Shown here: positions 1-9,093 of the stretch, in pieces
Layout: each line of letters starts with the position of its first letter
Position numbering within the stretch: position 1 is the stretch's first letter
Assembly: GCA_017402845.1 (NCBI GenBank)
Contig: JAFPLH010000028.1
Coordinates: forward strand, 102,430-148,743
Origin: Clostridia bacterium
GTDB lineage: Bacteria > Bacillota > Clostridia > Oscillospirales > Acutalibacteraceae
Length of the DNA: 46,314 bases
Direction: 5' to 3'
Notes under the pieces: generated by a model
What the model saw: only the letters and a program-made list of their open reading frames with translations
Told to the model about the DNA's origin: nothing
Database searches by the model: none
Translations under genes and position numbers: made by a program

Positions 1-2
1 TT

Positions 3-236
3 GTAACTGACGTTGTTCCACTTGTAGGAGAATATTCATACTTCTACACCTGCGGACCTCTGCCAATGTTTAAGGCTGTTTACAAGACCTGTATTACAAG
101 CGGACAGTTCAGCTTTGAAGAAAGAATGGGCTGCGGCTTCGGTGCCTGCATGGGCTGCACCTGCAAAACAAAATACGGCAACAAACGCATTTGTAAAGAC
201 GGCCCTGTGCTTGAAAAGGAGGAGATCATATGGTAA
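3..236 (+). CDS. pyrK: Dihydroorotate dehydrogenase B electron-transfer subunit, C-terminal part (partial)
   Basis: Only the last 77 codons are present; the gene begins upstream of the window. PyrK carries FAD and a [2Fe-2S] cluster and passes electrons from the PyrD flavin to NAD+ in the type B enzyme. The fragment shows the end of the ferredoxin-reductase NAD-binding fold (YTCGPLPMF) and then the cluster-binding cysteines in MGCGFGACMGCTC plus a later Cys, spaced C-x4-C-x2-C-x11-C. The stop codon overlaps the pyrD start by seven bases, and its last codons hold the pyrD ribosome site AAGGAGGAG. The overlap indicates translational coupling of two subunits of one complex. Confidence 0.93.
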   Translation, partial: VTDVVPLVGEYSYFYTCGPLPMFKAVYKTCITSGQFSFEERMGCGFGACMGCTCKTKYGNKRICKDGPVLEKEEIIW

Positions 237-1147
237 ACACTAAAGTCACGCTAAGCGGTATTACTCTTGATAATCCCGTTATACCTGCAAGCGGAACTTT
301 CGGGTTCGGATATGAATTTGCCGATATCTACGACATTAATATTCTCGGCTCTATCTCCTGCAAGGGTACTACAAAGGATTCCCGTTTCGGTAATCCTACT
401 CCGAGAATCGCAGAATGTACTATGGGACTTATAAACTCCGTAGGACTTCAGAATCCCGGAATTGACAAGGTGGTAAGCGAGGAGCTGCCAAAGCTCTCAA
501 AAGTATACAGCAAACCCGTTATCGCAAATATCAGCGGCTTTTCAATAGACGATTACGCTTATACTTGTGAAAAAATCGACAGTCAGCCGCAGGTCGGTAT
601 TATCGAGGTAAATATTAGCTGTCCTAATGTACACAACGGCGGTATGAGCTTCGGAACTGATCCAAATACTGCTCTCGCAGTTACTAAGGCTGTTAAGGCT
701 GTAACAACAAAGCCTGTATACATCAAGCTTTCTCCGAATGTAACAGATATTACCGAAATTGCAAAGGCTTGCGAACAGGGCGGCGCTGACGGTATCAGCT
801 TGATAAATACACTTATGGGTATGCGTATAAACTTAAAAACTAAAAAACCCGTTATTGCAAATAAAATGGGCGGCTTTTCCGGTCCTGCTATCTTGCCTGT
901 TGCTGTCAGAATGGTATATCAGGTATTTGAAGCAGTAAAAATACCTATAATCGGTATGGGCGGTATCAGTACTGCCGAAGATGTTATTGAAATGATGCTC
1001 GCAGGTGCGTCTGCCGTACAGGTAGGTGCGGCAAACCTTGTTGATCCGTGCGCCTGCAAAACAATAATTGAAAATTTGCCGGCTGTTATGCAAAAATACG
1101 GCATTGACAGCTTACAGGATATTATAGGAGGTTCGCACAATGGGTAA
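230..1147 (+). CDS. pyrD: Dihydroorotate dehydrogenase B, catalytic subunit
   Basis: This 305-residue TIM-barrel FMN enzyme oxidises dihydroorotate to orotate, the fourth step of UMP synthesis. The N-terminus ([20 protein letters not shown]) and the segment [12 protein letters not shown] are typical of class 1B; Cys131 in the latter is the expected catalytic base (class 2 enzymes use Ser). The GGI/GA phosphate-binding segments near residues 245-265 ([15 protein letters not shown]) are present. Length is normal. It is preceded by an AAGGAGGAG site and overlaps pyrK and pyrF, so the three are co-translated. PyrK next door supports an NAD-linked heterotetramer. Confidence 0.97.
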   Translation: MVNTKVTLSGITLDNPVIPASGTFGFGYEFADIYDINILGSISCKGTTKDSRFGNPTPRIAECTMGLINSVGLQNPGIDKVVSEELPKLSKVYSKPVIANISGFSIDDYAYTCEKIDSQPQVGIIEVNISCPNVHNGGMSFGTDPNTALAVTKAVKAVTTKPVYIKLSPNVTDITEIAKACEQGGADGISLINTLMGMRINLKTKKPVIANKMGGFSGPAILPVAVRMVYQVFEAVKIPIIGMGGISTAEDVIEMMLAGASAVQVGAANLVDPCACKTIIENLPAVMQKYGIDSLQDIIGGSHNG

Positions 1148-1838
1148 AGATGTTATTGTTGCCTGCGATTTCAGCAGCAAAGAAGAAGTTTTCGCTTTTC
1201 TCGACAAGTTCACAGAAGAAAAACCTTTTGTAAAAATAGGTATGGAGTTATATTATGCCGAAGGTCCGGAAATTGTAAAAGAGATCAAGAAAAGAGGACA
1301 TAAAATCTTTCTTGACTTGAAGCTGCACGATATTCCCAATACAGTTATGAAGTCTATGCGTGTATTGTCGTCGCTTGACGTTGATATGACTAACCTTCAC
1401 GCCGCAGGTACTGCCGCTATGATGGAAGCTGCTATCAAAGGTCTGACTAAGTCAGACGGAACAAGACCTATTCTTATCGCAGTTACTCAGCTTACATCAA
1501 CAAGCGAAGACCGTATGAAGAATGAACTTCTCATTGACAAACCGATCGACGAAGTAGTTATGCACTATGCACTTAACGCAAAAAATGCAGGACTTGACGG
1601 CGTTGTATGTTCTCCGCTTGAGGCTGCAAAGGTCCACGAAAAGTGCGGAACAGATTTCGTTACCGTAACACCCGGCGTTCGCTTTGCTGACGGCGAGATC
1701 GGAGATCAGGTTCGCGTTATGACTCCTGCACAGGCTAAAGAGATCGGTTCTGATTATATAGTTGTAGGCAGACCTATTACGCAAGCCGCAGATCCCGTAG
1801 CAGCATACAAACGCTGTGTTTCAGAATTTGTAGGTTAA
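1140..1838 (+). CDS. pyrF: Orotidine 5'-phosphate decarboxylase
   Basis: This 232-residue TIM barrel decarboxylates OMP to UMP, the last step of the de novo pathway. The hallmark DxKxxD motif is visible as [12 protein letters not shown] (Asp59, Lys61, Asp64), and the phosphate-binding loop PGVR occurs in VTVTPGVRF near residue 180. Size and motifs match the short bacterial PyrF family. The start overlaps the end of pyrD by eight bases, with an AGGAGG site inside the pyrD coding end. Confidence 0.97.
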   Translation: MGKDVIVACDFSSKEEVFAFLDKFTEEKPFVKIGMELYYAEGPEIVKEIKKRGHKIFLDLKLHDIPNTVMKSMRVLSSLDVDMTNLHAAGTAAMMEAAIKGLTKSDGTRPILIAVTQLTSTSEDRMKNELLIDKPIDEVVMHYALNAKNAGLDGVVCSPLEAAKVHEKCGTDFVTVTPGVRFADGEIGDQVRVMTPAQAKEIGSDYIVVGRPITQAADPVAAYKRCVSEFVG

Positions 1839-1844
1839 TACAGA

Positions 1845-2504
1845 ATGTTTGATACTATACTATTCGATTTAGACGGTACTCTTACAGACTCCGCCGAGGG
1901 TATTATTAATTCGGTAAAATATGCTTTTGCGAAAATGGGTATACAGCAGCCCGACAATAATACACTTCAAAAATTTATCGGGCCTCCCCTATCGGCGTCA
2001 TTCAAAGAATACTGTAATTTTGACAGCACTCAGATCGAACAAGCAATTGCTTATTACAGAGAATATTTCTCTGTAAAAGGCATTTTCGAGAACAGAGTTT
2101 ACAACGGTATACCGTCGGTTCTTGAAAGCCTGAAACACAAAAACAAAACACTTATTGTGGCAACAAGCAAACCCGAAGTATACGCAAAAAGAATACTTGT
2201 ACATTTTGATATTGCCCGTTATTTTGACATAATTGCAGGGAGTACCCTCACAGAAGAAAGAAACACAAAAGCAAAAGTCCTTGAATACGCATTTACACAA
2301 GGTAATATTACCGATAAGAATAAAGCCGTACTAATCGGTGACCGTAAACACGATGTTATAGGCGCACACGATATAGGTATAAAGTGTATCGGTGTATTAT
2401 ACGGATACGGAACATCAGACGAGCTCACTGAATACGGTGCAGATTATATTCTCGAAACCGTTAAGGATATCGAAAAATTTTTTAAAGATAGAAAAGGAGT
2501 ATGA
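1845..2504 (+). CDS. HAD-superfamily phosphatase (phosphoglycolate phosphatase/5'-nucleotidase-like) inside the pyr operon
   Basis: This 219-residue protein has the HAD subfamily IA layout. Motif I is FDLDGTLTDS with nucleophile Asp8 and acid/base Asp10. An alpha-helical cap follows, including IGPPLSASF. Motif II is VATSK, then the motif III Lys, and motif IV is LIGDRKHDVIGA. It is usually labelled Gph-like, but related Firmicute proteins act as 5'-nucleotidases. It sits between pyrF and pyrE, six bases after pyrF and just ahead of pyrE, so it is certainly co-transcribed with UMP synthesis. I infer a role in pyrimidine nucleotide or PRPP-related housekeeping; the substrate cannot be read from sequence. 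Confidence 0.85.
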   Translation: MFDTILFDLDGTLTDSAEGIINSVKYAFAKMGIQQPDNNTLQKFIGPPLSASFKEYCNFDSTQIEQAIAYYREYFSVKGIFENRVYNGIPSVLESLKHKNKTLIVATSKPEVYAKRILVHFDIARYFDIIAGSTLTEERNTKAKVLEYAFTQGNITDKNKAVLIGDRKHDVIGAHDIGIKCIGVLYGYGTSDELTEYGADYILETVKDIEKFFKDRKGV

Positions 2505-2509
2505 TAATT

Positions 2510-3145
2510 ATGGAAAAATTGATTGCAAAAGACCTTCTGTCTATAAACGCTGTTTTTTTAAGACCTCAGCAGCCTTTTACATGGGCAAGCGGAATAAAAA
2601 GTCCTATCTACTGCGATAACCGTCTTACTCTCTCTGCACCTCGTGTAAGAGATGATGTTGAAAACGCTCTTGCAAAGGTTGTTGAAGAATACTATCCTGA
2701 CTGCGAAGTATTAATGGGTACAAGTACAGCAGGTATCGCTCATGCAGCTTTAACTGCAAATATCCTTAATCTGCCTATGGGTTATGTACGTTCGAGTGCA
2801 AAAGACCACGGCAGAACAAATCAGATCGAAGGCAAGCTTGAAAAAGGTCAGAAGGTTGTAATTATCGAAGATCTTATATCAACGGGCGGCAGCGTTATTG
2901 AGGTAGTAAACGCTCTCAGAAACGCAGGCGCAGAGGTTTTAGGCATAGCAAGCATTTTCACATACGGTATGAAAAAGGGTATTGACCGTCTTGCAGAAGC
3001 AAACGTCAAAAACGTAAGCCTTACAAATCTTGACGTTATTGCAGAGGTTGCAGCCGAACAGGGCTACATCAAACCTGAGGACAAAGAAAAGCTCATAAAA
3101 TTCCGCAACAATCCGTCAGACGAGAGTTGGATCGGTGAAGTGTAA
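2510..3145 (+). CDS. pyrE: Orotate phosphoribosyltransferase
   Basis: This enzyme joins orotate to PRPP to make OMP. It has 211 residues with the PRPP-binding loop [13 protein letters not shown] at about residues 116-128 and the catalytic loop [14 protein letters not shown] before it. I chose the ATG at 2510 ([10 protein letters not shown]) because the GGAG site lies about ten bases upstream. An in-frame ATG at 2501 overlaps the previous stop (ATGA) but has only one base between it and GGAG. Its stop shares one base with the pyrB start. Confidence 0.96.
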   Translation: MEKLIAKDLLSINAVFLRPQQPFTWASGIKSPIYCDNRLTLSAPRVRDDVENALAKVVEEYYPDCEVLMGTSTAGIAHAALTANILNLPMGYVRSSAKDHGRTNQIEGKLEKGQKVVIIEDLISTGGSVIEVVNALRNAGAEVLGIASIFTYGMKKGIDRLAEANVKNVSLTNLDVIAEVAAEQGYIKPEDKEKLIKFRNNPSDESWIGEV

Positions 3146-4059
3146 TGAGAAGTATAATAGATATACTTGATCTGTCTGTCGAAGAAATAGACAGCCTTAT
3201 TAATACAGCCTGCGATATTATCGAAAATCCCGACAAATACTGCGATAAGTGCAAACGCAAAAAGCTTGCGACGCTCTTTTTTGAACCTTCTACACGTACA
3301 AGGCTCAGCTTTGAAGCCGCTATGTATGAATTGGGCGGCAATGTTATAGGCTTTTCAGCAGCTAACAATTCATCTGCCGCAAAGGGAGAGAGCGTATCAG
3401 ATACTGTAAAAACGGTTTCATGCTATGCTGATATTATCGCTATGCGTCACCCCAAAGAGGGTGCGCCAATGGTTGCGTCTATGGCTGCAAGCGTACCTGT
3501 TATCAATGCTGGCGACGGCGGACACAATCACCCCACTCAGACTCTTGCCGATCTTCTTACCATTTACCGTGAAAAGGGAAGCTTTAATAACCTTACGGTC
3601 GGTCTTTGCGGTGACCTGAAATTCGGCAGAACTGTACACTCCCTTATAAACGCACTTTCCCGATACTCAGGTATAAATTTCATTCTGATCTCACCTGATG
3701 AGCTTAAACTTCCGGACTATGTAACAAACAATGTTTTGAAGAAGTACAATATACCTTATGAAGAAACTACCGATCTGCTCGAAGCTATGCCAAAGCTTGA
3801 CATACTTTATATGACGAGAGTACAGAGAGAAAGATTCTTTAACGAACAGGATTATATAAGACTTAAAGACAGCTATATTCTTACGCCTGACAAGCTTGAT
3901 ACCGCAAAGCAGGATCTGTGCATTATGCATCCCCTGCCCCGTGTGAACGAAATTTCAGTAGCTGTTGATAACGACAAACGTGCCTGCTATTTCAAGCAGG
4001 TAAAAAACGGAAAATATATGCGTATGGCTCTTATTCTTATGCTTTTGGGGGTGGAATAA
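3145..4059 (+). CDS. pyrB: Aspartate carbamoyltransferase catalytic chain
   Basis: This enzyme condenses carbamoyl phosphate with aspartate, the first committed pyrimidine step. It has 304 residues. The carbamoyl-phosphate signature [12 protein letters not shown] lies at about 47-57, HPTQ at 129-132 and HPLPR near 260, all as in E. coli PyrB. The gene starts in the pyrE stop and is followed with no gap by pyrI, giving a co-translated catalytic/regulatory pair. Confidence 0.97.
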   Translation: MRSIIDILDLSVEEIDSLINTACDIIENPDKYCDKCKRKKLATLFFEPSTRTRLSFEAAMYELGGNVIGFSAANNSSAAKGESVSDTVKTVSCYADIIAMRHPKEGAPMVASMAASVPVINAGDGGHNHPTQTLADLLTIYREKGSFNNLTVGLCGDLKFGRTVHSLINALSRYSGINFILISPDELKLPDYVTNNVLKKYNIPYEETTDLLEAMPKLDILYMTRVQRERFFNEQDYIRLKDSYILTPDKLDTAKQDLCIMHPLPRVNEISVAVDNDKRACYFKQVKNGKYMRMALILMLLGVE

Positions 4060-4485
4060 ATGGTAATTGATTCTATAAGCAACGGTATTGTAATAGATCA
4101 CATTACATCCGGCAAAAGTATGGTATTATACCGTTATTTGAACCTTGAGAAGCTCACCTGCTCGGTGGCAATTATAAAAAATGCGCCAAGCTCAAAGAAC
4201 GGTAAAAAGGATATCATAAAAATAGACGAGCTGATCGACATAAACGTTGATATGCTCGGATATCTTGATCCCGGTGTATCGGTTAATATCATCAAAGACG
4301 GTGTTATAGTCAACAAGTTTCAGCCTGAATTACCGGAAAGACTTATTGGGGTAATAAAATGCAAAAATCCCCGCTGCATTTCGCAGGAGGAGCAGGAGTT
4401 GACTCACATCTTCAAGCTTACCGACAGAGAGAAGCGTATTTATCGCTGTATTTACTGTGAAGCCGGCAGTTCGGCAGTAAACTGA
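4060..4485 (+). CDS. pyrI: Aspartate carbamoyltransferase regulatory chain
   Basis: This 141-residue chain binds nucleotide effectors at its N-terminus and zinc at its C-terminus, where it docks on PyrB. Four zinc ligands are visible: Cys101 and Cys106 (CKNPRC), then Cys130 and Cys133 (CIYC). The start directly abuts the pyrB stop; a GGGGGTGG stretch at the end of pyrB probably serves as ribosome site. Its presence implies an allosteric, E. coli-like PyrBI enzyme rather than the unregulated PyrB trimer of Bacillus. No clear intrinsic terminator follows. Confidence 0.96.
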   Translation: MVIDSISNGIVIDHITSGKSMVLYRYLNLEKLTCSVAIIKNAPSSKNGKKDIIKIDELIDINVDMLGYLDPGVSVNIIKDGVIVNKFQPELPERLIGVIKCKNPRCISQEEQELTHIFKLTDREKRIYRCIYCEAGSSAVN

Positions 4486-4652
4486 TATTATTTCGGGTAT
4501 ATAAAATAAAAAATTATTGCTAACGATCAAAGTTGCAGTTTATTGTGCGGAGCGGAGAGTTACCACACTCAACACTTATAATTATATATATCTAACATCA
4601 TAAACAAGGCAGTTTAACTGCTGTATCATATTACAAAGGATAGGTGATATTA

Positions 4653-5729
4653 ATGAAACGAATAGGCATTTTAACAAGCGGCGGAGATTGTCAAGGTCTT
4701 AATGCAAGTATCAGAGGCGTTGCAAAAACTCTCTACAACCATTACGGCGACGACGTTCAAATAATCGGCATTATTGACGGCTATCGTGGCTTGATCTACG
4801 GCGAGTACAAAGAAATGGAACGTGAAGACCTTTCAGGTATTCTCACCATGGGCGGTACTATTTTAGGTACATCTCGTCAGCCGTTCAAGCTTATGAGAGT
4901 TATTGACGAAACGTCTGTTGATAAGGTTGCTGCTATGAAAGAAAACTACAAAAAGATGAAGCTTGATTGTCTTGTTGTATTAGGCGGCAACGGTACACAA
5001 AAAACAGCTAATCTTCTTTCAGAAGAAGGACTCAATGTTGTTTCTCTCCCGAAAACGATAGACAACGATCTCTGGGGTACAGATATGACCTTTGGTTTTC
5101 AGTCTGCTGTTGATATTGCCACACACGTTATCGACTGTATCCATACCACAGCAACATCACACGGCAGAGTTTTCATTGTTGAAGTTATGGGACATAAGGT
5201 TGGCTGGCTTACACTCTATGCCGGCATTGCAGGCGGCGCTGACGTTATTCTTATCCCCGAAATTCCTTATGATATCAACTCTGTTATAGAAACGATCAAA
5301 AAGAGAACTAAAGAAGGCAAAAACTTCTCTATTCTTGCTGTTGCCGAGGGCGCTATTTCAAAGGATATAGCTTCTCTGCCTAAGAAAAAGAAAAAACAAG
5401 CTATTGCAGAGCTTGCTTATCCGTCTATCTCGTATAAGATCGCTGCAGAAATTCAAGAGGCAACAGGTCAGGAAACAAGAGTTACCGTTCCCGGTCACTT
5501 TCAGAGAGGCGGCAGCCCTGACGCTTATGACAGACTAATTTGTACACGCTTCGGCGTTGCAGCCGCTAACCTTATTATCAATAAGGATTACGGCAAAATG
5601 GTTGCTCTTAACGGTCAGGATATTGTCGCTATCCCCCTTTCTGAGATCGCCGGCAAACTCAAAGGCGTTCCTGTTGACAGTCCTGTTGTTCAGGCTGCTA
5701 AAGACCTCGGAATCAGCTTCGGTGAATAA
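4653..5729 (+). CDS. pfkA: 6-phosphofructokinase (group III type)
   Basis: This enzyme phosphorylates fructose 6-phosphate in glycolysis. It has 358 residues from the ATG at 4653; an upstream in-frame GTG at 4644 is less likely because AGGTGA sits five bases before the ATG. Motifs are ILTSGGDCQGLNA (7-18), GGNGT (111-115), PKTIDND (133-139), MGHKVGWL (179-186) and GHFQRGGSPDAYDR in the C-terminal half. The residue pair at the phosphoryl-donor site is Gly114 and Lys134. In known enzymes Gly/Gly marks classical ATP-PFK and Asp/Lys marks PPi-PFK. Gly/Lys is the mixed pattern of group III enzymes, usually ATP-dependent and often not allosteric. It appears to stand alone. Confidence 0.94.
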   Translation: MKRIGILTSGGDCQGLNASIRGVAKTLYNHYGDDVQIIGIIDGYRGLIYGEYKEMEREDLSGILTMGGTILGTSRQPFKLMRVIDETSVDKVAAMKENYKKMKLDCLVVLGGNGTQKTANLLSEEGLNVVSLPKTIDNDLWGTDMTFGFQSAVDIATHVIDCIHTTATSHGRVFIVEVMGHKVGWLTLYAGIAGGADVILIPEIPYDINSVIETIKKRTKEGKNFSILAVAEGAISKDIASLPKKKKKQAIAELAYPSISYKIAAEIQEATGQETRVTVPGHFQRGGSPDAYDRLICTRFGVAAANLIINKDYGKMVALNGQDIVAIPLSEIAGKLKGVPVDSPVVQAAKDLGISFGE

Positions 5730-5755
5730 TTATCAAGAAAATTATTATCAATAAT

Positions 5756-5792
5756 CCCCCCTGTGTTATGCCTGATGCGTAACGCAGGGGGG
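5756..5792 (+). terminator. GC-rich hairpin after pfkA, probable terminator
   Basis: A 13-bp stem (CCCCCCTGTGTTA against TAACGCAGGGGGG, one G-T pair) lies 27 bases after the pfkA stop. No strong T run follows on either strand, so it may be a 3'-end stabiliser rather than a classic terminator. Confidence 0.5.
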
Positions 5793-5858
5793 AAATTACA
5801 CTAATGATCGTTTTCAGAACAGTTACCTAATTTGTTCATATCATTTATATATAATATC

Positions 5859-5896
5859 TAAGGGGTGCAACCCGTGGAGAAAGATTGCACCCCTTA
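5859..5896. terminator. Second perfect hairpin downstream of pfkA
   Basis: The stem is TAAGGGGTGCAA against TTGCACCCCTTA, 12 bp without mismatch, with a 14-base loop. It is followed by GACTTGTACATTTA, again without a T tract. It could be a backup terminator or an RNA end-processing signal. Confidence 0.35.
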
Positions 5897-5899
5897 GAC

Positions 5900-6432
5900 T
5901 TGTACATTTATCATAAAGGAAGAAAAACTCTGAGTCAAATAACAACCGTATAATTATTCAGGTTATCATTATAATTATACACTACAATTACAAATAATTC
6001 CAGTTTATTTACATCAAATTTATAAATAAAACTTGGTAACAAATAAGGTAACAAACCTCGGCTTTGAAACTTATATATTTTGCATTGTCTATATGTTATA
6101 TTGTATGACATTATTATATTACTAATTTACAAAAAAATCAATATTATTTTGTAATATCGGAGAAATAAAAGTTGGTAACACATACGGAAACATTCACATT
6201 TTAACAATTACCTTAGTATTATACTTTGCATATTGTTTAATTTGAGTTTTTAATGTAAATTAATTCAATATTTTACATTATTTTTCTATATTAGCATTAT
6301 ATGTATCATCTTTGTGGTATAATAAAAGCTGTATTTGTTACTTATGCTATATTAGTTGTTGACAATTTTATATATTATTTACTATTTCAGTATGTAATTG
6401 TGTTTATTAAGTGATTTTGGGAGGTTTCATTA
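5900..6432 (+). promoter_or_regulatory. AT-rich control region with repeated GGTAACA boxes upstream of an HTH regulator
   Basis: No gene is visible. Two copies of a roughly 32-base sequence lie about 140 bases apart (6025-6056 and 6165-6196). Each contains two boxes 12 bases apart: GGTAACA at 6035 and 6047; GGTAACA at 6174 and GGAAACA at 6186. An inverted TGTTAC lies at 6336. A possible promoter has TTGACA at 6359 with a weak -10 (TATTTC at 6383). The next gene has a GGGAGG site just ahead of its ATG. Confidence 0.5.
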
Positions 6433-7902
6433 ATGAGTTTTTCTGAATACCTGAGCAGTTATATAAAAGAAAACGATATTAGTCTGCCAAAGCTTGCAAA
6501 ACAAATCGGAATTGACAGAGTAACTTTGTTTCGGTATACAACAGGCGACAGAAAACCCGCAAACGAAACAATAGTACGAAACATAGCAAACGTATTATGT
6601 ATGTCTGCTAAGGAAAAGGATATTCTTCTCGAAGAATACGATAAAACAGTTATGGGCGAGGAGATCGTAAACAGCTATAAATACATGTGCAAGATGATGA
6701 ATAATCTTGCAGATGTAAACGATTTTCTGAACCCGAAATACAGCTTTCAAAAGGACAGTGACACATCTTCTTTTACTCAGAATGATGACTCTACAATTAT
6801 TCAATCACAGCAGGCTATTCTTTCTTATATAGTACGTATGCTGTATAATGCTGCAAAATCAGACTCGCCGCACGAAAGAATTATGATCATTATGCAGCCT
6901 ACACAAACCAAAGTTCAGGAAATGCTTATTCCCCTGCTAAGCGGTGCTGATGTTACTGTCGATCAGATCATCTGTTTTGAAAAGAATATTGAAAAAAGCT
7001 ATCTTAATTTAGAAGCTCTTGAAAACATCGTCACACAATCGTTTGCACTTAAAAATTATAACGTATACTACCATTATGAGGTATTAAGTACCTTTTTAAG
7101 TTCCGCGGCTCTTTTGCCAAACGTAATAATTGCCGGCGGCTGTCTGGTCACATTTAACAGTGATATGACCAGAGGATTTTTTTCTCGCTACCCTAAAATC
7201 ATTGAGTTTTTGACAGGGGAGTTTGATTCTATCTGCAAAAAATGCAGCATGCTTATAGATCAGGCAAACTATGCCGAAGATGTTGGTACGTTGAATCTCG
7301 TTTTAGCCAGTAAAACAGTTGGTACTCTTTTCGATCAGCCGTGTATTGCGCCTTGCTGCGATAAAAAGTCGCTTGAAGAAACAATTTACGACTTTCCTGC
7401 AAAGCAAGGTCTGATAGAAGCACTCATCAAGCAAAACGGCGACTGGAACGATTATGTTCATACCAAAGGCGAAATGTACGTAGAAAAAATTATTAGCTGC
7501 TGCTCTAAAAGCGGAATTGAAGCTATTTTGAAAACAGGCAGAATAGGCGAATTCCCCGAATTGTGTTATGCCCCCTTATCTTATGAGTTCCGTTTGAAGA
7601 TTTTGAAACGTATGGTAATTCTGCAAAAGGAAGGTATAGTTTCATACATAATAATTAAAGAGCCAATCAATCTTTTAAAGAATATGCAGTGTTACTGGAC
7701 TCCTGATGATATTATCGTTTCTTTCAGGTCTATCAGAAAGGATTCTATACTGCAAATAAGCATGCGTGAAGCAAGCATACTGAATACTGTTTCAAATTTC
7801 ATGGAGTACATTAAAAATAAAAATATGATCCTCTCAGAAGAAGAAGTTATTGCATATCTTGAAGATCTTATACATAAAGCCGAAAACAATTACTTTTGGT
7901 AA
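6433..7902 (+). CDS. Large helix-turn-helix (Cro/C1-like) protein, function unknown
   Basis: The protein has 489 residues. Residues 1-60 form an XRE-type DNA-binding domain: SLPKLAKQIGIDRVTLFRYTTGDRKPANE has the two-helix pattern and the wing-side RKP. The remaining 430 residues show no motif I recognise, no membrane segment and no signal peptide; they look like a helical sensor or partner-binding domain. The start follows GGGAGG. It is a single-gene unit flanked upstream by the GGTAACA box region, which could be its own operator. The last codons run into GGTAACAC, the same sequence as the boxes, probably by chance. Confidence 0.75.
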   Translation: MSFSEYLSSYIKENDISLPKLAKQIGIDRVTLFRYTTGDRKPANETIVRNIANVLCMSAKEKDILLEEYDKTVMGEEIVNSYKYMCKMMNNLADVNDFLNPKYSFQKDSDTSSFTQNDDSTIIQSQQAILSYIVRMLYNAAKSDSPHERIMIIMQPTQTKVQEMLIPLLSGADVTVDQIICFEKNIEKSYLNLEALENIVTQSFALKNYNVYYHYEVLSTFLSSAALLPNVIIAGGCLVTFNSDMTRGFFSRYPKIIEFLTGEFDSICKKCSMLIDQANYAEDVGTLNLVLASKTVGTLFDQPCIAPCCDKKSLEETIYDFPAKQGLIEALIKQNGDWNDYVHTKGEMYVEKIISCCSKSGIEAILKTGRIGEFPELCYAPLSYEFRLKILKRMVILQKEGIVSYIIIKEPINLLKNMQCYWTPDDIIVSFRSIRKDSILQISMREASILNTVSNFMEYIKNKNMILSEEEVIAYLEDLIHKAENNYFW

Positions 7903-7951
7903 CACTATATTTCCGCTTCGATCTGTTTGTTAAAAAACTTTTAATAATATA

Positions 7952-7980
7952 TTGACAACCTTGTCGAACAGTAGTATAAT
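7952..7980 (+). promoter_or_regulatory. Consensus sigma-A promoter of birA
   Basis: TTGACA (7952-7957), a 17-base spacer and TATAAT (7975-7980) are a perfect match to consensus. A 16-base near-palindrome, TTGACAACCTTGTCGA, covers the -35 and could be an operator. Confidence 0.88.
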
Positions 7981-8015
7981 TGTTATAGTTTGAGGGTAAT
8001 AATAATTACTCACGC

Positions 8016-8042
8016 AGGGCGGCTTAGGCTGTCCTGTTTTTT
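8016..8042 (+). terminator. Intrinsic terminator in the birA leader (possible attenuator)
   Basis: The stem is AGGGCGGC against GCTGTCCT, 8 bp with a TTAG loop, followed by GTTTTTT. It lies about 30 bases after the expected start of transcription and 28 bases before the birA ATG. Transcripts from the consensus promoter must read through it to express birA. Confidence 0.8.
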
Positions 8043-8069
8043 CATTTCGTTAATGAGGAAGTTGATATT

Positions 8070-9044
8070 ATGTCTTTAAAAGAAGATTTACTCAAGTTTT
8101 TTGAATCACACAACGAAGAATTTATATCAGGACAAACGCTTGCGCAATCTTTCAACGTATCACGCAATGCTATCTGGAAAGCCGTAAATAAGCTTAAATC
8201 CGAAGGCTATAAAATATCATCAGTAAGCAACAGAGGTTACTGCTTTTCTTCAGACAACGATATTTTATCTATTGACAAGATATACAAATACATGACAGAT
8301 AATTCAAGACAGTTAAAACTATCTGTTTTGAAAACAACCGACTCAACCAACAATGAAGCTAAAAGAATGATAGCTCAAGGTTTATCGGAAAACGCACTCA
8401 TAATTGCAAATGAACAGACCGCCGGCAGAGGACGACTCGGCAGAAGCTTTTATTCTCCCGGTGAAACTGGTATATATATGAGTTTCGTTTTTCGTACACA
8501 GCTTGATCTGTCGGACGCTGTTTCTGTTACGACCGCCGCTGCCGTTGCCGTAGTGAGGGCAATTGTCAAGCTGACTGATAAACACCCTCAGATAAAATGG
8601 GTAAATGATGTCTATCTTGAAAACCGCAAGATATGCGGTATTCTTACAGAGGCTGTTTCTGATTTTGAAACTTGTATGACGCAGAATATTATTATCGGCA
8701 TAGGTATAAATATGCGGTACTCTGATTTTCCCGAAGATATTAAAGACAGAGCAGGCGTACTCAACGCCAAAGGACTTTCAAGAAACAAGCTTATCGCTGC
8801 CGTTGCAGACGAAATGATGACATTGACAGAGGATCTCAAAAACCACTCTTACATTGACGATTACAGAAAATATTCGATGATAATAGGCAAACGAATAGAT
8901 TTCTATAAAAACAACATAAAAAATGAAGGAACCGCAAAAGATATCGACGACAACGGCGGACTTATTGTAACACTCGATGACGGCACTACCGAAACACTGA
9001 CAAGCGGCGAGGTTACTGTAAGATTATCAAACTCCATACAATAA
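8070..9044 (+). CDS. birA: Biotin--[acetyl-CoA-carboxylase] ligase with N-terminal HTH (BirA-type repressor)
   Basis: The protein makes biotinyl-5'-AMP and transfers biotin to carrier proteins. It has 324 residues. Residues 1-60 form the winged-helix DNA-binding domain (LAQSFNVSRNAIWKAVNKLK), so it is the bifunctional enzyme and repressor. The catalytic part shows GRGRLGR at 119-125, KWVND at 176-180 and Lys187 in the NRKICGIL segment. A short SH3-like C-terminal domain follows. The start has GAGGAAG upstream. The consensus promoter and leader terminator suggest control by premature termination, with possible autoregulation. Confidence 0.95.
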   Translation: MSLKEDLLKFFESHNEEFISGQTLAQSFNVSRNAIWKAVNKLKSEGYKISSVSNRGYCFSSDNDILSIDKIYKYMTDNSRQLKLSVLKTTDSTNNEAKRMIAQGLSENALIIANEQTAGRGRLGRSFYSPGETGIYMSFVFRTQLDLSDAVSVTTAAAVAVVRAIVKLTDKHPQIKWVNDVYLENRKICGILTEAVSDFETCMTQNIIIGIGINMRYSDFPEDIKDRAGVLNAKGLSRNKLIAAVADEMMTLTEDLKNHSYIDDYRKYSMIIGKRIDFYKNNIKNEGTAKDIDDNGGLIVTLDDGTTETLTSGEVTVRLSNSIQ

Positions 9045-9045
9045 C

Positions 9046-9079
9046 AAAAAGGACTGTCTTTCAAGGCAGTCCTTTTTTT
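9046..9079. terminator. Bidirectional terminator between birA and ppk
   Basis: The stem AAAAAGGACTG(T)C pairs with GGCAGTCCTTTTTTT. T runs on both strands serve the convergent birA (+) and ppk (-) transcripts. Confidence 0.93.
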
Positions 9080-9093
9080 CTGATATAATTATT

